Assembly (NCBI RefSeq): GCF_947495965.1
Contig: NZ_CANMBB010000010.1
Location: forward strand, 1-64,000
Source: an uncultured Maribacter sp.
GTDB lineage: Bacteria > Bacteroidota > Bacteroidia > Flavobacteriales > Flavobacteriaceae
Direction of reading: 5' to 3'
Length of the DNA: 64,000 bases
A program made the translations under genes and the position numbers. Below, in pieces: positions 47,966-56,569 of this stretch; within the stretch, counting starts at the first letter, position 1, and each line of letters opens with the position of its first letter. The notes under the pieces were generated by a model, which was given only the letters and a program-made list of their open reading frames with translations, was not told the DNA's origin and did no database searches.

Positions 47966-48747
47966 TGAATATATTAGAAAAAATAGTTATAGATAAACGC
48001 AAGGAGGTAGCTTTACGTAAATCTTTAATTCCTGTTTCGCAATTAGAAAGTTCTGTGCTTTTCTCTAGAGAAACCGTTTCTTTAGCAACTGCATTAAAAA
48101 ATAGCGCTACTGGTATTATTGCAGAACACAAAAGACGTTCTCCATCAAAATCGGTAATAAACCACACTTTAAATGTACAAGATGTGGCTACTGGTTATGA
48201 AAACGCTGGGGTTTGTGGCATGTCGGTTTTAACCGATGGCAAATATTTTGGCGGTTCTTTAGACGATTTATTAATAGCAAGAGCAGCTGTAAAAATGCCT
48301 TTGTTACGTAAAGAATTTATTATAGATACGTATCAAATTCTAGAAGCAAAAGCATATGGTGCAGATGTTATTTTACTAATTGCAGCCATACTTACTAGAG
48401 AAGAGATAAAAACCTTTTCAGAGTTTGCAAAAAGCCTAAATTTAGAGGTACTTTTAGAAGTGCATAACCAAGAAGAGTTACAAAAATCTATTATGCCAAG
48501 TTTAGATATGTTAGGGGTAAACAACCGTAACCTTAAAACTTTTGAAGTAAGCCTAGTAACCAGTAAAAAACTCTCCACCTTAATTCCGGACGATTTTGTT
48601 AAAGTTTCCGAAAGCGGTATTAGTTCTATAGAAGCGATTAAAGAATTACAGCCTTTTGGTTTTGAAGGATTTTTAATTGGAGAAAATTTTATGAAAACCA
48701 ACAATCCTGGCGAAAGTGCAACCTCTTTTATTTCTAATTTAAAATAA
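47965..48747 (+). CDS. trpC: Indole-3-glycerol phosphate synthase
   Basis: A 260-aa TIM-barrel enzyme closing the indole ring. Typical residues: the catalytic Lys in IIAEHKRRSPSKSVI, SVLTDGKYFGGSLDDL, LLRKEFIIDTYQILEAKAYGADVILLIAA, GVNNRNLKTFEV and VSESGISSIEAI. It is a separate protein, not fused with TrpF as in enteric bacteria; trpF starts 5 nt later. Confidence 0.97.
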   Translation: MNILEKIVIDKRKEVALRKSLIPVSQLESSVLFSRETVSLATALKNSATGIIAEHKRRSPSKSVINHTLNVQDVATGYENAGVCGMSVLTDGKYFGGSLDDLLIARAAVKMPLLRKEFIIDTYQILEAKAYGADVILLIAAILTREEIKTFSEFAKSLNLEVLLEVHNQEELQKSIMPSLDMLGVNNRNLKTFEVSLVTSKKLSTLIPDDFVKVSESGISSIEAIKELQPFGFEGFLIGENFMKTNNPGESATSFISNLK

Positions 48748-48752
48748 TTGAG

Positions 48753-49427
48753 ATGAGCGATTATTATTACACACAAAAAAAAGAGTTTAAAAAAGAGGGC
48801 CCTCCAAAACTTAAAATTTGTGGTATGAATCTTAATATCTCCGAAGTTGCAAGCTTAACTCCAGATTATTTAGGATTCATCTTTTGGGAACCTTCAAAAA
48901 GATGTTTTAATAGCCAAATGCCAGAGCTACAACACAGCATTAAAAAAGTTGGCGTATTTGTTAATGAAAGTCTTCAGGAGATCTTATACAAAATACAGGA
49001 ATACAATCTTTTAGGGGTACAATTACACGGAAAAGAAAGTCCAGAATTCTGTAAAGAATTACAAGAAAAAGCCAAAGGAATTGAAATTATTAAAGTGTTT
49101 TCTATAAAAAATGAATTCAATTTTGAGGTTTTAAAAGATTTTGAAAATGTGTGTAATTTCTTTTTGTTTGATACTAAAGGAAAACTTCCAGGTGGCAATG
49201 GTTATACCTTTGATTGGAGTGTGTTAGAAAATTATCCTTCAACCAAACCCTTCTTTTTAAGTGGTGGAATTGGCCTTGAAGAAGCAGCTAAAATAAATGC
49301 ATTTTTACAAACCGATGCCTCTAAATATTGTTACGCATTAGATGTAAATAGCAAGTTTGAAATAGAACCAGGATTAAAAGATATTGAAAAATTAAAGCAG
49401 TTTATTAGTAGAGTACAGAGTAAATAG
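48753..49427 (+). CDS. trpF: Phosphoribosylanthranilate isomerase
   Basis: A 224-aa TIM-barrel isomerase. Landmarks: the catalytic Cys in LKICGMNLNISEVASL, DYLGFIFWEPSKRCF, KKVGVFVNES, GVQLHGKESPEFC, FLFDTKGKLPGGNGYTFDW (catalytic Asp) and LSGGIGLEEAAKI and the final ALDVNSKFEIEPGLKD. It starts 5 nt after trpC. Its stop codon lies within the left arm of a 25-bp inverted repeat, and a 200-nt gap separates it from trpB. Confidence 0.96.
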   Translation: MSDYYYTQKKEFKKEGPPKLKICGMNLNISEVASLTPDYLGFIFWEPSKRCFNSQMPELQHSIKKVGVFVNESLQEILYKIQEYNLLGVQLHGKESPEFCKELQEKAKGIEIIKVFSIKNEFNFEVLKDFENVCNFFLFDTKGKLPGGNGYTFDWSVLENYPSTKPFFLSGGIGLEEAAKINAFLQTDASKYCYALDVNSKFEIEPGLKDIEKLKQFISRVQSK

Positions 49428-49620
49428 TATTAAGTACAAAGTAGTTAGTATAATGTATTAAGTAACACTAATAACTTAGAACTTTTAATTTAGAAAACAA
49501 TTATTACCAACATGAACACTTAGGACTCATTACTTAAGACTTAGTACTAACTACTTAAGACTTGCGACCTAAAATAAATAAAATGTAAAACGGAGTACTT
49601 ACTACTTTGTACTCAATACT
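49426..49620. repeat. Long inverted repeat filling the trpF-trpB gap
   Basis: A 25-nt arm at 49426-49450 (starts AGTATTAAGTACAAAGTAGT) matches the reverse complement of 49596-49620 at 23 of 25 positions. Between them lie many shorter permutations such as ACTTAAGACTTAGTACTAAC and TATTAAGTAACAC. The left arm includes the last two bases of trpF. It is an AT-rich, self-complementary intergenic element that could fold into a long stem in the trp mRNA. Confidence 0.8.
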
Positions 49621-49630
49621 TATAAACGAT

Positions 49631-50812
49631 ATGAATTATAACGTTGACGAAAGAGGCTATTACGGAGACTTTGGCGGGGCATTTATTCCAGAAATGCTTT
49701 ATCCAAACGTAGAGAACCTTAGACAAAACTATCTAAAAATAATGGCGGAACCTTCTTTTAAAGAAGAGTTTGATCAACTATTAAAAGATTATGTGGGTAG
49801 GCCATCACCGCTTTATTTGGCAAAAAGGTTGTCTAAAAAATACAATACTAAAGTCTATCTAAAAAGAGAAGACCTAAACCATACTGGAGCACATAAGGTA
49901 AACAATACTATTGGTCAAATATTAATGGCCAAACGCCTTGGCAAAAAACGTATTATTGCCGAGACTGGCGCAGGGCAACACGGTGTTGCAACTGCTACCG
50001 TTTGCGCATTAATGGGAGTGGAATGTATTGTGTATATGGGAGAGATAGATATTGCACGCCAAGCACCGAATGTTGCTCGTATGAAAATGTTGGGTGCAGA
50101 AGTACGCCCTGCATTATCGGGCAGTAGAACTTTAAAAGATGCCACCAACGAAGCTATCCGCGATTGGATTAACAACCCTGTAGACACCCATTATATTATT
50201 GGTTCTGCTATTGGCCCTCATCCCTACCCTGACATGGTAACTCGTTTTCAGTCGGTTATTTCGGAAGAGATTAAATGGCAATTAAAAGAGAAAGAAGGAA
50301 AAGAAAATCCGGATTATGTTATTGCTTGTATTGGCGGTGGTAGTAATGCGGCAGGTACCTATTACCATTATTTAGACGAAAAAGATGTGAAAATAATTGC
50401 TGTAGAAGCAGCAGGTATGGGCGTAGATTCTGGGGAAAGTGCAGCAACCTCAGCATTAGGAAAAGAAGGCGTTATCCATGGTTGTAAAACCTTATTGATG
50501 CAAACTACTGACGGACAAATAACTGAGCCTTATTCTATTTCGGCAGGTTTAGATTACCCAGGTGTGGGCCCAATGCACGCACATTTACACAAAACAGGAA
50601 GAGCAGAATTTATCTCTGCTACAGATGATGAAGCTATGCAATCTGGACTGGAATTAACCAAATTAGAAGGTATTATTCCTGCTATTGAAAGTAGCCACGC
50701 ATTGGCTGTTTTTAAACACAAAACTTTTAAACCAGAGGATGTGGTGGTAATTAGCCTTTCTGGTCGTGGAGATAAAGATTTAGATAATTATATAAAATAT
50801 TTCAATTTATAA
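49631..50812 (+). CDS. trpB: Tryptophan synthase beta subunit
   Basis: A 393-aa PLP enzyme that joins indole to serine. The start is set at ATG 49631 (MNYNVDERGYYGDFGGAFIPEML); the ORF-track start at 49607 is in the inverted repeat. The PLP lysine lies in KREDLNHTGAHKVNNTIGQ, the phosphate cradle in CIGGGSNAAGTY, and the C-terminal VISLSGRGDKDLDNY is intact. It forms the alpha2-beta2 complex with TrpA encoded next. Confidence 0.97.
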   Translation: MNYNVDERGYYGDFGGAFIPEMLYPNVENLRQNYLKIMAEPSFKEEFDQLLKDYVGRPSPLYLAKRLSKKYNTKVYLKREDLNHTGAHKVNNTIGQILMAKRLGKKRIIAETGAGQHGVATATVCALMGVECIVYMGEIDIARQAPNVARMKMLGAEVRPALSGSRTLKDATNEAIRDWINNPVDTHYIIGSAIGPHPYPDMVTRFQSVISEEIKWQLKEKEGKENPDYVIACIGGGSNAAGTYYHYLDEKDVKIIAVEAAGMGVDSGESAATSALGKEGVIHGCKTLLMQTTDGQITEPYSISAGLDYPGVGPMHAHLHKTGRAEFISATDDEAMQSGLELTKLEGIIPAIESSHALAVFKHKTFKPEDVVVISLSGRGDKDLDNYIKYFNL

Positions 50813-50819
50813 ATTGACT

Positions 50820-51581
50820 ATGAATCGTATTAAACAAAAACTACAAGAGGACAAAAAGTTACTCTCTATATATTTTAGTGCTGGTTTCCCTACTTTAAAG
50901 GATACTGTAACTATTATTCAGGATTTAGAAAAAAATGGAGTAGATTTTATTGAGATTGGCCTTCCTTTTTCGGACCCTTTGGCAGATGGCCCTACCATAC
51001 AAGAGAGCTCTACTATTGCCCTTAAAAATGGGATGACTACAGAGGTTCTTTTTAATCAATTAAAAGATATACGTAAAACGGTAAGTATTCCGCTTATTAT
51101 CATGGGATATTTTAACCCTATGTTACAATATGGTGTAGATGCTTTTTGTGCTACCTGTGCTGAGATTGGGATAGACGGACTTATTATACCAGACCTTCCG
51201 TTAGATGTATATGAACGTGAGTATAAAGCCACGTTTGAAAAATATGACTTATTAAATATCTTTTTAATTACACCACAGACTGGTGATGACCGTATACAAC
51301 AGATTGATGCTGCTTCGGACGGATTTATATATATGGTAAGTTCTGCTGGGGTTACTGGCTCCCAATCTGGTTTTGGAAACACCCAAGAAGATTATTTTAG
51401 TAGAATAGAAAAAATGAAGCTAAAAAATCCGCAGGTAGTTGGTTTTGGTATTAAAGATGCGGAAACCTTTAAACAGGCTACAAAATCTACCAAAGGTGCT
51501 ATTATTGGTTCTGCATTTATAAAACATTTACATAAAGAAGGAGTTAACGGTATTGCCAATTTTGTGAAGACTATTCGCTAA
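50820..51581 (+). CDS. trpA: Tryptophan synthase alpha subunit
   Basis: A 253-aa TIM-barrel that releases indole from indole-3-glycerol phosphate. The catalytic Glu is in DFIEIGLPFSDPLADGPTIQESS and the Asp in GLIIPDLPLDVYE; the phosphate site shows VSSAGVTGSQ and VGFGIKDAET and IIGSAFIKHL. ATG 50820 (MNRIKQKLQEDKK) is preferred to the TTG at 50814. It is 7 nt after trpB and completes the pathway from chorismate to tryptophan. Confidence 0.97.
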   Translation: MNRIKQKLQEDKKLLSIYFSAGFPTLKDTVTIIQDLEKNGVDFIEIGLPFSDPLADGPTIQESSTIALKNGMTTEVLFNQLKDIRKTVSIPLIIMGYFNPMLQYGVDAFCATCAEIGIDGLIIPDLPLDVYEREYKATFEKYDLLNIFLITPQTGDDRIQQIDAASDGFIYMVSSAGVTGSQSGFGNTQEDYFSRIEKMKLKNPQVVGFGIKDAETFKQATKSTKGAIIGSAFIKHLHKEGVNGIANFVKTIR

Positions 51582-51586
51582 ATAAC

Positions 51587-51810
51587 ATGAAAATAGTGAA
51601 CAACTGGAAATTAATTATAGTGCTGTGCCTAACCTTAGGCATGGCACCTTTTTTTTTCCAGAACCTCATCTTCTTGGTAAATTAAAATGGATTGCTGGTG
51701 GTGCTATAGGTATGAAAGGTCAAGATTGGTTTGCTATTCTTTTACATGGTTTTCCTTTTATTTTATTTGGAAGACTTATTTATCTAAAAATAGTGTCGAT
51801 TATAAAATAA
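51587..51810 (+). pseudogene. Small membrane protein gene broken at a T9 run
   Basis: The ATG at 51587, 5 nt after trpA, opens MKIVNNWKLIIVLCLTLGMAPFFFQ in one frame; after a run of nine T (51649-51657) the family sequence PEPHLLGKLKWIAGGAIGMKGQDWFAILLHGFPFILF continues in another frame to 51810. Together the two halves give a 73-aa, two-helix protein of a small flavobacterial family often labelled RND transporter-like. One T more (or two fewer) restores a single frame. It may be a true frameshift mutation, a phase-variable tract, polymerase slippage or a sequencing error. The ORF track shows only the second half. Confidence 0.75.
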
Positions 51811-51816
51811 CCACTT

Positions 51817-52089
51817 CTAAAGTACCCAGAGAAAAAATAATCCTGTGAAAATTGTAATTACCACAACGGTAATTATAAAATCTCTTCTTTTAACTGCATC
51901 CCCTTCTTTTTTAATTCTAGCTTTTATATGCTTTAATTTTTCCGGGCTAACCGTTTTATAAGCTGGTTTTTCTTCTGTATGATTAGAAGAACTAAAACGT
52001 TTAGATTTTTTAGACCTATGTTTTTTAAGCATAGTTCTATTTTGTTTCATAGTCTTAATAGCGTGCGACGCAAAACCTCCTCCTCCCAT
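51817..52089 (-). CDS. Small basic single-pass membrane protein
   Basis: A 90-aa protein: Gly-rich start (MGGGGFASHAIKTMKQNRTMLKKHRSKKSKRF), a basic middle with an EKLKHIKARIKKEGDAVKRRD helix, and one C-terminal transmembrane helix (FIITVVVITIFTGLFFLWVL). The tail-anchored layout puts the basic part in the cytosol. Similar short proteins are frequent in Flavobacteriaceae; function unknown. It is convergent with the trp operon with only a few bases between the stops. Confidence 0.8.
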   Translation of the reverse strand: MGGGGFASHAIKTMKQNRTMLKKHRSKKSKRFSSSNHTEEKPAYKTVSPEKLKHIKARIKKEGDAVKRRDFIITVVVITIFTGLFFLWVL

Positions 52090-52420
52090 AATTGTATTTT
52101 ACTTATGAGTAGCATATTTTTACATTTTGTTACATAAAAATCAAAAAATATATAATATAAAAGAAATATTCGATACAAAAAGTGATATTAATTAAGAATA
52201 TTACAAATCAGTAGATAGTTACCTAGATTACAGCTCAAATTCTGTACAAATATCAGGCGGAGAGGAATTAAAATCTATTTAGAACTAACGAATAGTTCTC
52301 GACTTCGCTCGAACTGACAATAGTACTCTTTTTAAAAGACGTAATTTCAATTCGTTAAAGGTATTTCGTGTTGTGTATTTATCTATTGGCTTCTAAAGAA
52401 TATAATAATTAAAAAAACTA
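52090..52420. other. Intergenic region with a dispersed-repeat fragment
   Basis: About 330 bases without a gene. The first half is plain AT-rich sequence that should hold the promoter of the small membrane protein. Near 52295-52319 it contains a fragment of the TCGACTTCGCTCGAACTGAC type (separate entry). Confidence 0.5.
52295..52319. repeat. Fragment of a dispersed flavobacterial repeat (TCGACTTCGCTCGAACTGAC)
   Basis: This GC-richer stretch stands out in AT-rich surroundings and belongs to a sequence type that I recognise as scattered between genes in many Flavobacteriaceae (TCGACTgCGCTCGAAcTGAC-like). Only one copy is seen here. Its role is unknown. Confidence 0.5.
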
Positions 52421-53035
52421 TTACTCTTCTAACTCAAAAGGAACATTAGAAAATTTTCCGTTTGTAATTGCATACTTTTTCCCTGTTACAGAAGAGGTTC
52501 CTTTATAATTAAATTCTCCAGAAAGGAGCATTTTTTCTTTATCTATACTACTAATTTTTACATAAACTTCTTCGAGCTCTTTATTATCTCCAAAACCTTC
52601 ATTTCCTTCTTCTTCACCATTGTTTTGGTTATACCACGCATAAGCACCTCTGGAAAGAAAATCTGGAGTAATTGTATTGTAAATTTCTCCATTACTTAAC
52701 GTTTCATAATCGTCTCCAATAAAATAAAAAATAATGGCTTTAGGCCTTTTTAAACCTATAGTAAAATCAAAGCCCGAAATAGCTCCGAGGTAACCTCCTG
52801 TAGATACTATATTTATGGTTGCAGAAACACTTTCCCCATCGCCAATGATATACGACTCAAATGCTTCGCCATTAACCTGTGCCGTCATTGTTGCAACCCC
52901 TTCTTCCTCTTCCTCCTCTTCTTCTTTCTGTTTATCTACTTCATCTTCTATAAGACTGGTACAACTTGTATTTGCTATTAATAAAAAGAAACTAAAAAAA
53001 AGTATTCCAATAAACTTTAGCCGTTTTAATTTCAT
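52421..53035 (-). CDS. Lipoprotein with acidic linker (DUF6252-like)
   Basis: A 204-aa lipoprotein. The signal MKLKRLKFIGILFFSFFLLIANTSC ends at a lipobox Cys (residue 25). A run of eight Glu follows near residue 40, probably a spacer that holds the domain away from the membrane, and then a beta-rich domain (VATMTAQVNGEAFES ... GKKYAITNGKFSNVPFEL). The pattern resembles DUF6252 proteins of Bacteroidota, which occur as single-domain surface or periplasmic lipoproteins. No function is known. Confidence 0.75.
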   Translation of the reverse strand: MKLKRLKFIGILFFSFFLLIANTSCTSLIEDEVDKQKEEEEEEEEGVATMTAQVNGEAFESYIIGDGESVSATINIVSTGGYLGAISGFDFTIGLKRPKAIIFYFIGDDYETLSNGEIYNTITPDFLSRGAYAWYNQNNGEEEGNEGFGDNKELEEVYVKISSIDKEKMLLSGEFNYKGTSSVTGKKYAITNGKFSNVPFELEE

Positions 53036-53168
53036 AAAATGTGTTCTAAGGGTTTGCGGTAAGATTCTTATTTACAATCAAACATAAACGAAATACTATT
53101 CTTAGAAAACAGCAATTTGGCAAAAGAGGTTATTCCCCATATAACTGTTTAGCTATTACATATAGCTG

Positions 53169-53747
53169 TTACCAATTATATCTATAATGCCCAATAATTT
53201 TATACTCAAAAAGGCAATCTTGTAACACTTGGCCTGCTCCTATGTTGTGTACTATTAAATTTCGCTTTCCATCTTTAGACTTTTTGTTTACCACAATTCC
53301 TATATGGGTTATTGCACCACCTAAATTCCAACAAACAACATCTCCAGGCAAATAATCTATTGCTTTCTCAGAAATCTCTTTTTCTGCTCCTTTTCTTTTA
53401 AAAAATGTCATTAAATTAGGAACTCTTCTGTGATCTATATTTTTATCTGTAGTTTTTAATCCCCAAATTTTAGGGTATTTCCCAAAATTAGCTTTCATGT
53501 CTTCATGAACTTCTTTCTGTAAGTCTACTCCTAATTTTCTATAGGCTCGTATTACAACATCTGTACAAACACCTTTATTACTTGGCACATCGCCATTTGG
53601 ATAATCTATAGAAAAGTAACTTGGGTCATAGGTTACCTCTTGGTTTGTTAACTCTAAAGCAGCGGCAGACAAATTAAGTTTAGCTTCTACTTGAGAATAG
53701 CCAAGGTTCATGCATAGAAATACTAGTACTAAAAATACTTTTCTCAT
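53169..53747 (-). CDS. DUF1287 family exported protein
   Basis: A 192-aa protein with a signal peptide (MRKVFLVLVFLCMNLGYS-QVEA). The DUF1287 domain shows YDPSYFSIDYPNGDVPSNKGVCTDVVIRAYRKLGVDLQ, where the Cys aligns with the catalytic Cys of the NlpC/P60 superfamily, and YLPGDVVCWNLGGAITHIGIVV with the His. It is thus probably a periplasmic amidase or peptidase of cell-wall material, by fold; the substrate is unproven. The lipoprotein gene encoded just upstream (23 nt) may be in the same transcript. Confidence 0.9.
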   Translation of the reverse strand: MRKVFLVLVFLCMNLGYSQVEAKLNLSAAALELTNQEVTYDPSYFSIDYPNGDVPSNKGVCTDVVIRAYRKLGVDLQKEVHEDMKANFGKYPKIWGLKTTDKNIDHRRVPNLMTFFKRKGAEKEISEKAIDYLPGDVVCWNLGGAITHIGIVVNKKSKDGKRNLIVHNIGAGQVLQDCLFEYKIIGHYRYNW

Positions 53748-53770
53748 AAAAATATCCTGATAAAACTGTC

Positions 53771-54154
53771 TTAGTCTAAAGCAAAAATAGCATCGTAAGT
53801 TATGTACTCATCTCTTCCTATAGTATACAAAACTTTTCCGTTAGCATCTAGTAACACCCCTACAGACTCATCTTCTGGAAGCGGAAAATTTAGTTGGTAT
53901 TTTCTACCATCTTCTAAATTTAAACCATAGGTTTCTACTCCGTTAGATATACTTACTTTGTTTTGGGTATAATTGTAATTTGTAGTTTCTCCCTTGGCAT
54001 TGGTAACAACAAAACTCTTAGCCTCAAAAGTTAATTGGTATTTTTCTCCTTGGTTATTAATAGCCTTCCAATCTCCTCTATAGGTATCAGAACCACTACA
54101 GGCAGTTAAAACTACCATAACAAAAAGTACTAGAATATGTTTTATATTTTTCAT
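53771..54154 (-). CDS. Small lipoprotein
   Basis: A 127-aa lipoprotein from ATG 54154 (MKNIKHILVLFVMVVLTACSGS); the ORF-track start is a GTG that would put nine residues before the signal peptide. The mature part starts at the lipobox Cys and is a small beta domain (YRGDWKAINNQGEKYQLTFEAKSFVVTNAKGETTNYNYTQNKVSISNGVETYGL). No family is recognised with confidence. It is followed by the DUF1287 gene. Confidence 0.75.
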   Translation of the reverse strand: MKNIKHILVLFVMVVLTACSGSDTYRGDWKAINNQGEKYQLTFEAKSFVVTNAKGETTNYNYTQNKVSISNGVETYGLNLEDGRKYQLNFPLPEDESVGVLLDANGKVLYTIGRDEYITYDAIFALD

Positions 54155-54222
54155 TCTATAAAAATATTCAATTACGCGCACAAGAACAACCCAGTTTTAA
54201 GGGGTTTTAGAGTGTCCTAGTA

Positions 54223-55170
54223 TTATTTCTGTGCTGCAATAATTTCTGCTACAGCATTTCTGTATTTATAAGGGTTTCCTGCTTTTTTTATTGCCTTATA
54301 TACTTTTCTAGGATCATGGGTAGACTGTGCAAAAAACTCCCAAAAGCCTAACATTTTCATTTTTATAGGAGTTGGGCCAGAAAGTTTAGCATCATACTGC
54401 TGGTATATGGTATCATGAAATTCTTTAAAAATTTTCCATCTATTAGCAGGATATTCTGTGGTATCGGCCTTTATCATACTTGGTAAAAAAGGGTCTGCAA
54501 TAAGACCACGGCCAATCATAAAATGCTTTATGGTAGGGAAACGTTCTCGCATTTTTTTAAACTGCGCTACCGAAGTAATATCACCATTATAATATAACGT
54601 ATGTTTTGCAACATCTACACACTTTTGAAACGCCTCTAAATCTACACCGCCTTTGTACAACTGTTTTCCAAGACGAGCATGTATAGCGACATTCTTAAGC
54701 GGATATTTTTCTAATATAGGAAAAGCCTCTAATATCTCATTTGCAGTTTCATATCCTAGACGCATTTTCATAGAAATAGTAACATTGGTCTCGTTATGTG
54801 CACGCTCCAAAATATGGTCTATTTTCTCGGTATTACAAATAAGACCAGAACCCATTCCGCTATTAGTAACCATAGGATACGGACAACCTAAATTCCAATT
54901 TAATTCTTTATACCCTAAAGATTCTATATACTTTATGGTGAATATAAAAGCATCGGCATCAGCCGTCATTACTTGCGGAATTACCTCTAAAGCTGTATTT
55001 ACCTCTGGGTCTAAATCTCTTTGATACGACCCTTTAATAATCATTTTTTTATTATACCGAATGTAAGGCGCATAATACGTATCTATTCCACCAAAAAAAT
55101 GCTGCTGTGCATTTCTAAAATTAAAATCGGTAAAACCTTGTAAAGGAGAAGCTAATAGTTTGTAAGACAT
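54223..55170 (-). CDS. tRNA-dihydrouridine synthase family protein
   Basis: A 315-aa flavoenzyme that reduces uridine in the tRNA D loop with FMN and NADPH. It shows the TIM-barrel start YKLLASPLQGFTDFNFRN, the active-site region ELNWNLGCPYPMVTNSGMGSGL and the phosphate site HFMIGRGLIADPFL. The start is ATG 55170 because a TATCTTTG promoter box (55189-55196, minus strand) lies inside the longer ORF-track version. Which Dus subfamily it is (A, B or C type) is not decided here. It is a single gene. Confidence 0.92.
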   Translation of the reverse strand: MSYKLLASPLQGFTDFNFRNAQQHFFGGIDTYYAPYIRYNKKMIIKGSYQRDLDPEVNTALEVIPQVMTADADAFIFTIKYIESLGYKELNWNLGCPYPMVTNSGMGSGLICNTEKIDHILERAHNETNVTISMKMRLGYETANEILEAFPILEKYPLKNVAIHARLGKQLYKGGVDLEAFQKCVDVAKHTLYYNGDITSVAQFKKMRERFPTIKHFMIGRGLIADPFLPSMIKADTTEYPANRWKIFKEFHDTIYQQYDAKLSGPTPIKMKMLGFWEFFAQSTHDPRKVYKAIKKAGNPYKYRNAVAEIIAAQK

Positions 55171-55188
55171 TCCTATGTTTTGAAGTGG

Positions 55189-55196
55189 CAAAGATA
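55189..55196 (-). promoter_or_regulatory. -7 promoter box of the dihydrouridine synthase gene
   Basis: On the minus strand TATCTTTG matches TAnnTTTG 19 nt before ATG 55170 and inside the longer ORF-track reading frame. No strong TTG at -33. Confidence 0.5.
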
Positions 55197-55286
55197 GTAG
55201 AATATCTTGTTTTTGGTTAAATAGATACACCCGTACAAACCTAAGAAAATAAAAATCTCCGATTATTGAGGAAATTGCGAATAGTA

Positions 55287-55715
55287 TTATAAAAAGATTT
55301 CTAATTGAAAGTCACTCACCTTAAATTCATTGTTAGGAACTATAACATCCTTTAAATCTCCAAAATCGCAACAACTGCCATCTGGCTCTGTAAAATCATA
55401 GCTATAAGGAATCTCTAATTCATCCACTATTAGGGTATGCATACCATGATTACTATTAGATGCGGGAATCCAAATATTACCGTTATGAAGGCTAAAAGGA
55501 ACTATTTCTTCTTCTGCGTTAAGCACCTGTATATCTTCTTCTGTATATACCTTTTCTATAATCCAATTCGCCTCAGAATCTTTGCTTATCAACTCTATAC
55601 TATACCCCATTTCTAGACAGGATACAGTGGAACAATCTTCTTTAGAAGCATCCCCAATATTACAGTTTATTAAAAATAAAGAAACCAGAATTAAAATCCA
55701 TTTTGCTTTCATCAT
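55287..55715 (-). CDS. Small Cys-rich lipoprotein
   Basis: A 142-aa lipoprotein with signal MMKAKWILILVSLFLINC and a lipobox Cys near residue 18. The mature part has four to five further Cys (EDCSTVSCLEMG, DGSCCDFGD), probably disulfide-bonded outside the cytoplasm, in a small beta domain. No family recognised. It stands alone on the minus strand with about 90 nt to the next gene on each side. Confidence 0.75.
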   Translation of the reverse strand: MMKAKWILILVSLFLINCNIGDASKEDCSTVSCLEMGYSIELISKDSEANWIIEKVYTEEDIQVLNAEEEIVPFSLHNGNIWIPASNSNHGMHTLIVDELEIPYSYDFTEPDGSCCDFGDLKDVIVPNNEFKVSDFQLEIFL

Positions 55716-55803
55716 AGTATTTTTCCTATAAATGTTTTATAAAACTCTTTAGAAAAAGATGCTACTAGTTTAAAATGGTTGCTTTACAATACGTGTTTCT
55801 TAA

Positions 55804-56523
55804 TTACTCTTCTTTTAATTTTTTAAAAACCAATATATGCAAGAAAATTATGGTTGCTGGTGCAAAAGCAGGAATCCAACTAAAAGGGAAAGTCCCAAAT
55901 TGCTCTACTGCTTCTGTAGTATTCCGAACAGCTTCGTTCGTTAAGACTACAGCTGTTACTAGTACTAAGATTATATCTATTAGTCCTATAATATTCCATA
56001 TATAGGTTACTAGTTTTGCAAATGAATATCCTTTTTTTAATGCTATTACAACTGGAAAAACTAAGATAGCCGTAATAATATCTCCTGCGCCTCCTATAAA
56101 TGCAAATTCTTTAGGTATTGCATTATAAAAATAAACTAAAAAGAAAAAGACTCCTACGAATCTAAAAATATGGATAAAAACTAACTGCTCTAATTTAATA
56201 TTTTTTAAAACTATAGCAAACCATTTAGTTCTTTGCACATACCCTACGTAAAACAAAAAAAGTGGTATAACAGTCGCTATAAATATTCTTGGCGGTAACA
56301 CATTTTTTGTAAAAAAGCCTGTTAATGATACCATACCTACTATTATAAGATAAAGTATATAAAACACAGTAATCTTTTTTCTTACCAAATAACTCGTATT
56401 ATAATTACCGTTTTCATAAGCAGATTTTACTGCTTTGTTTATTAAAAAAACAGGTATAGTACTAAAGCTAATTATAAAAAGTATTGACAACCAAATAGGC
56501 ACTTGTGTTATTGCTACATCCAT
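55804..56523 (-). CDS. Polytopic membrane protein next to a Crp-type regulator
   Basis: A 239-aa hydrophobic protein with about seven transmembrane helices (for example VPIWLSILFIISFSTIPVFLI, ITVFYILYLIIVGMVSLTGFF, IFIATVIPLFLFYVGYV, AFIGGAGDIITAILVFPVVIAL, FAPATIIFLHILVF). I recognise it as a conserved hypothetical of Bacteroidota without known function. It is 46 nt behind the Crp/Fnr-type gene, so the two are probably one transcript and the regulator may control it. Confidence 0.75.
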   Translation of the reverse strand: MDVAITQVPIWLSILFIISFSTIPVFLINKAVKSAYENGNYNTSYLVRKKITVFYILYLIIVGMVSLTGFFTKNVLPPRIFIATVIPLFLFYVGYVQRTKWFAIVLKNIKLEQLVFIHIFRFVGVFFFLVYFYNAIPKEFAFIGGAGDIITAILVFPVVIALKKGYSFAKLVTYIWNIIGLIDIILVLVTAVVLTNEAVRNTTEAVEQFGTFPFSWIPAFAPATIIFLHILVFKKLKEE

Positions 56524-56569
56524 CTTTTTTTTTACAAAGATGTAGAACTACAAACAATTATAAATTGCC

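Noticed and set aside
49607-49630. Upstream start of trpB given by the ORF track
   Set aside because: It lies in the inverted repeat and adds residues not found in TrpB; ATG 49631 gives the standard N-terminus.
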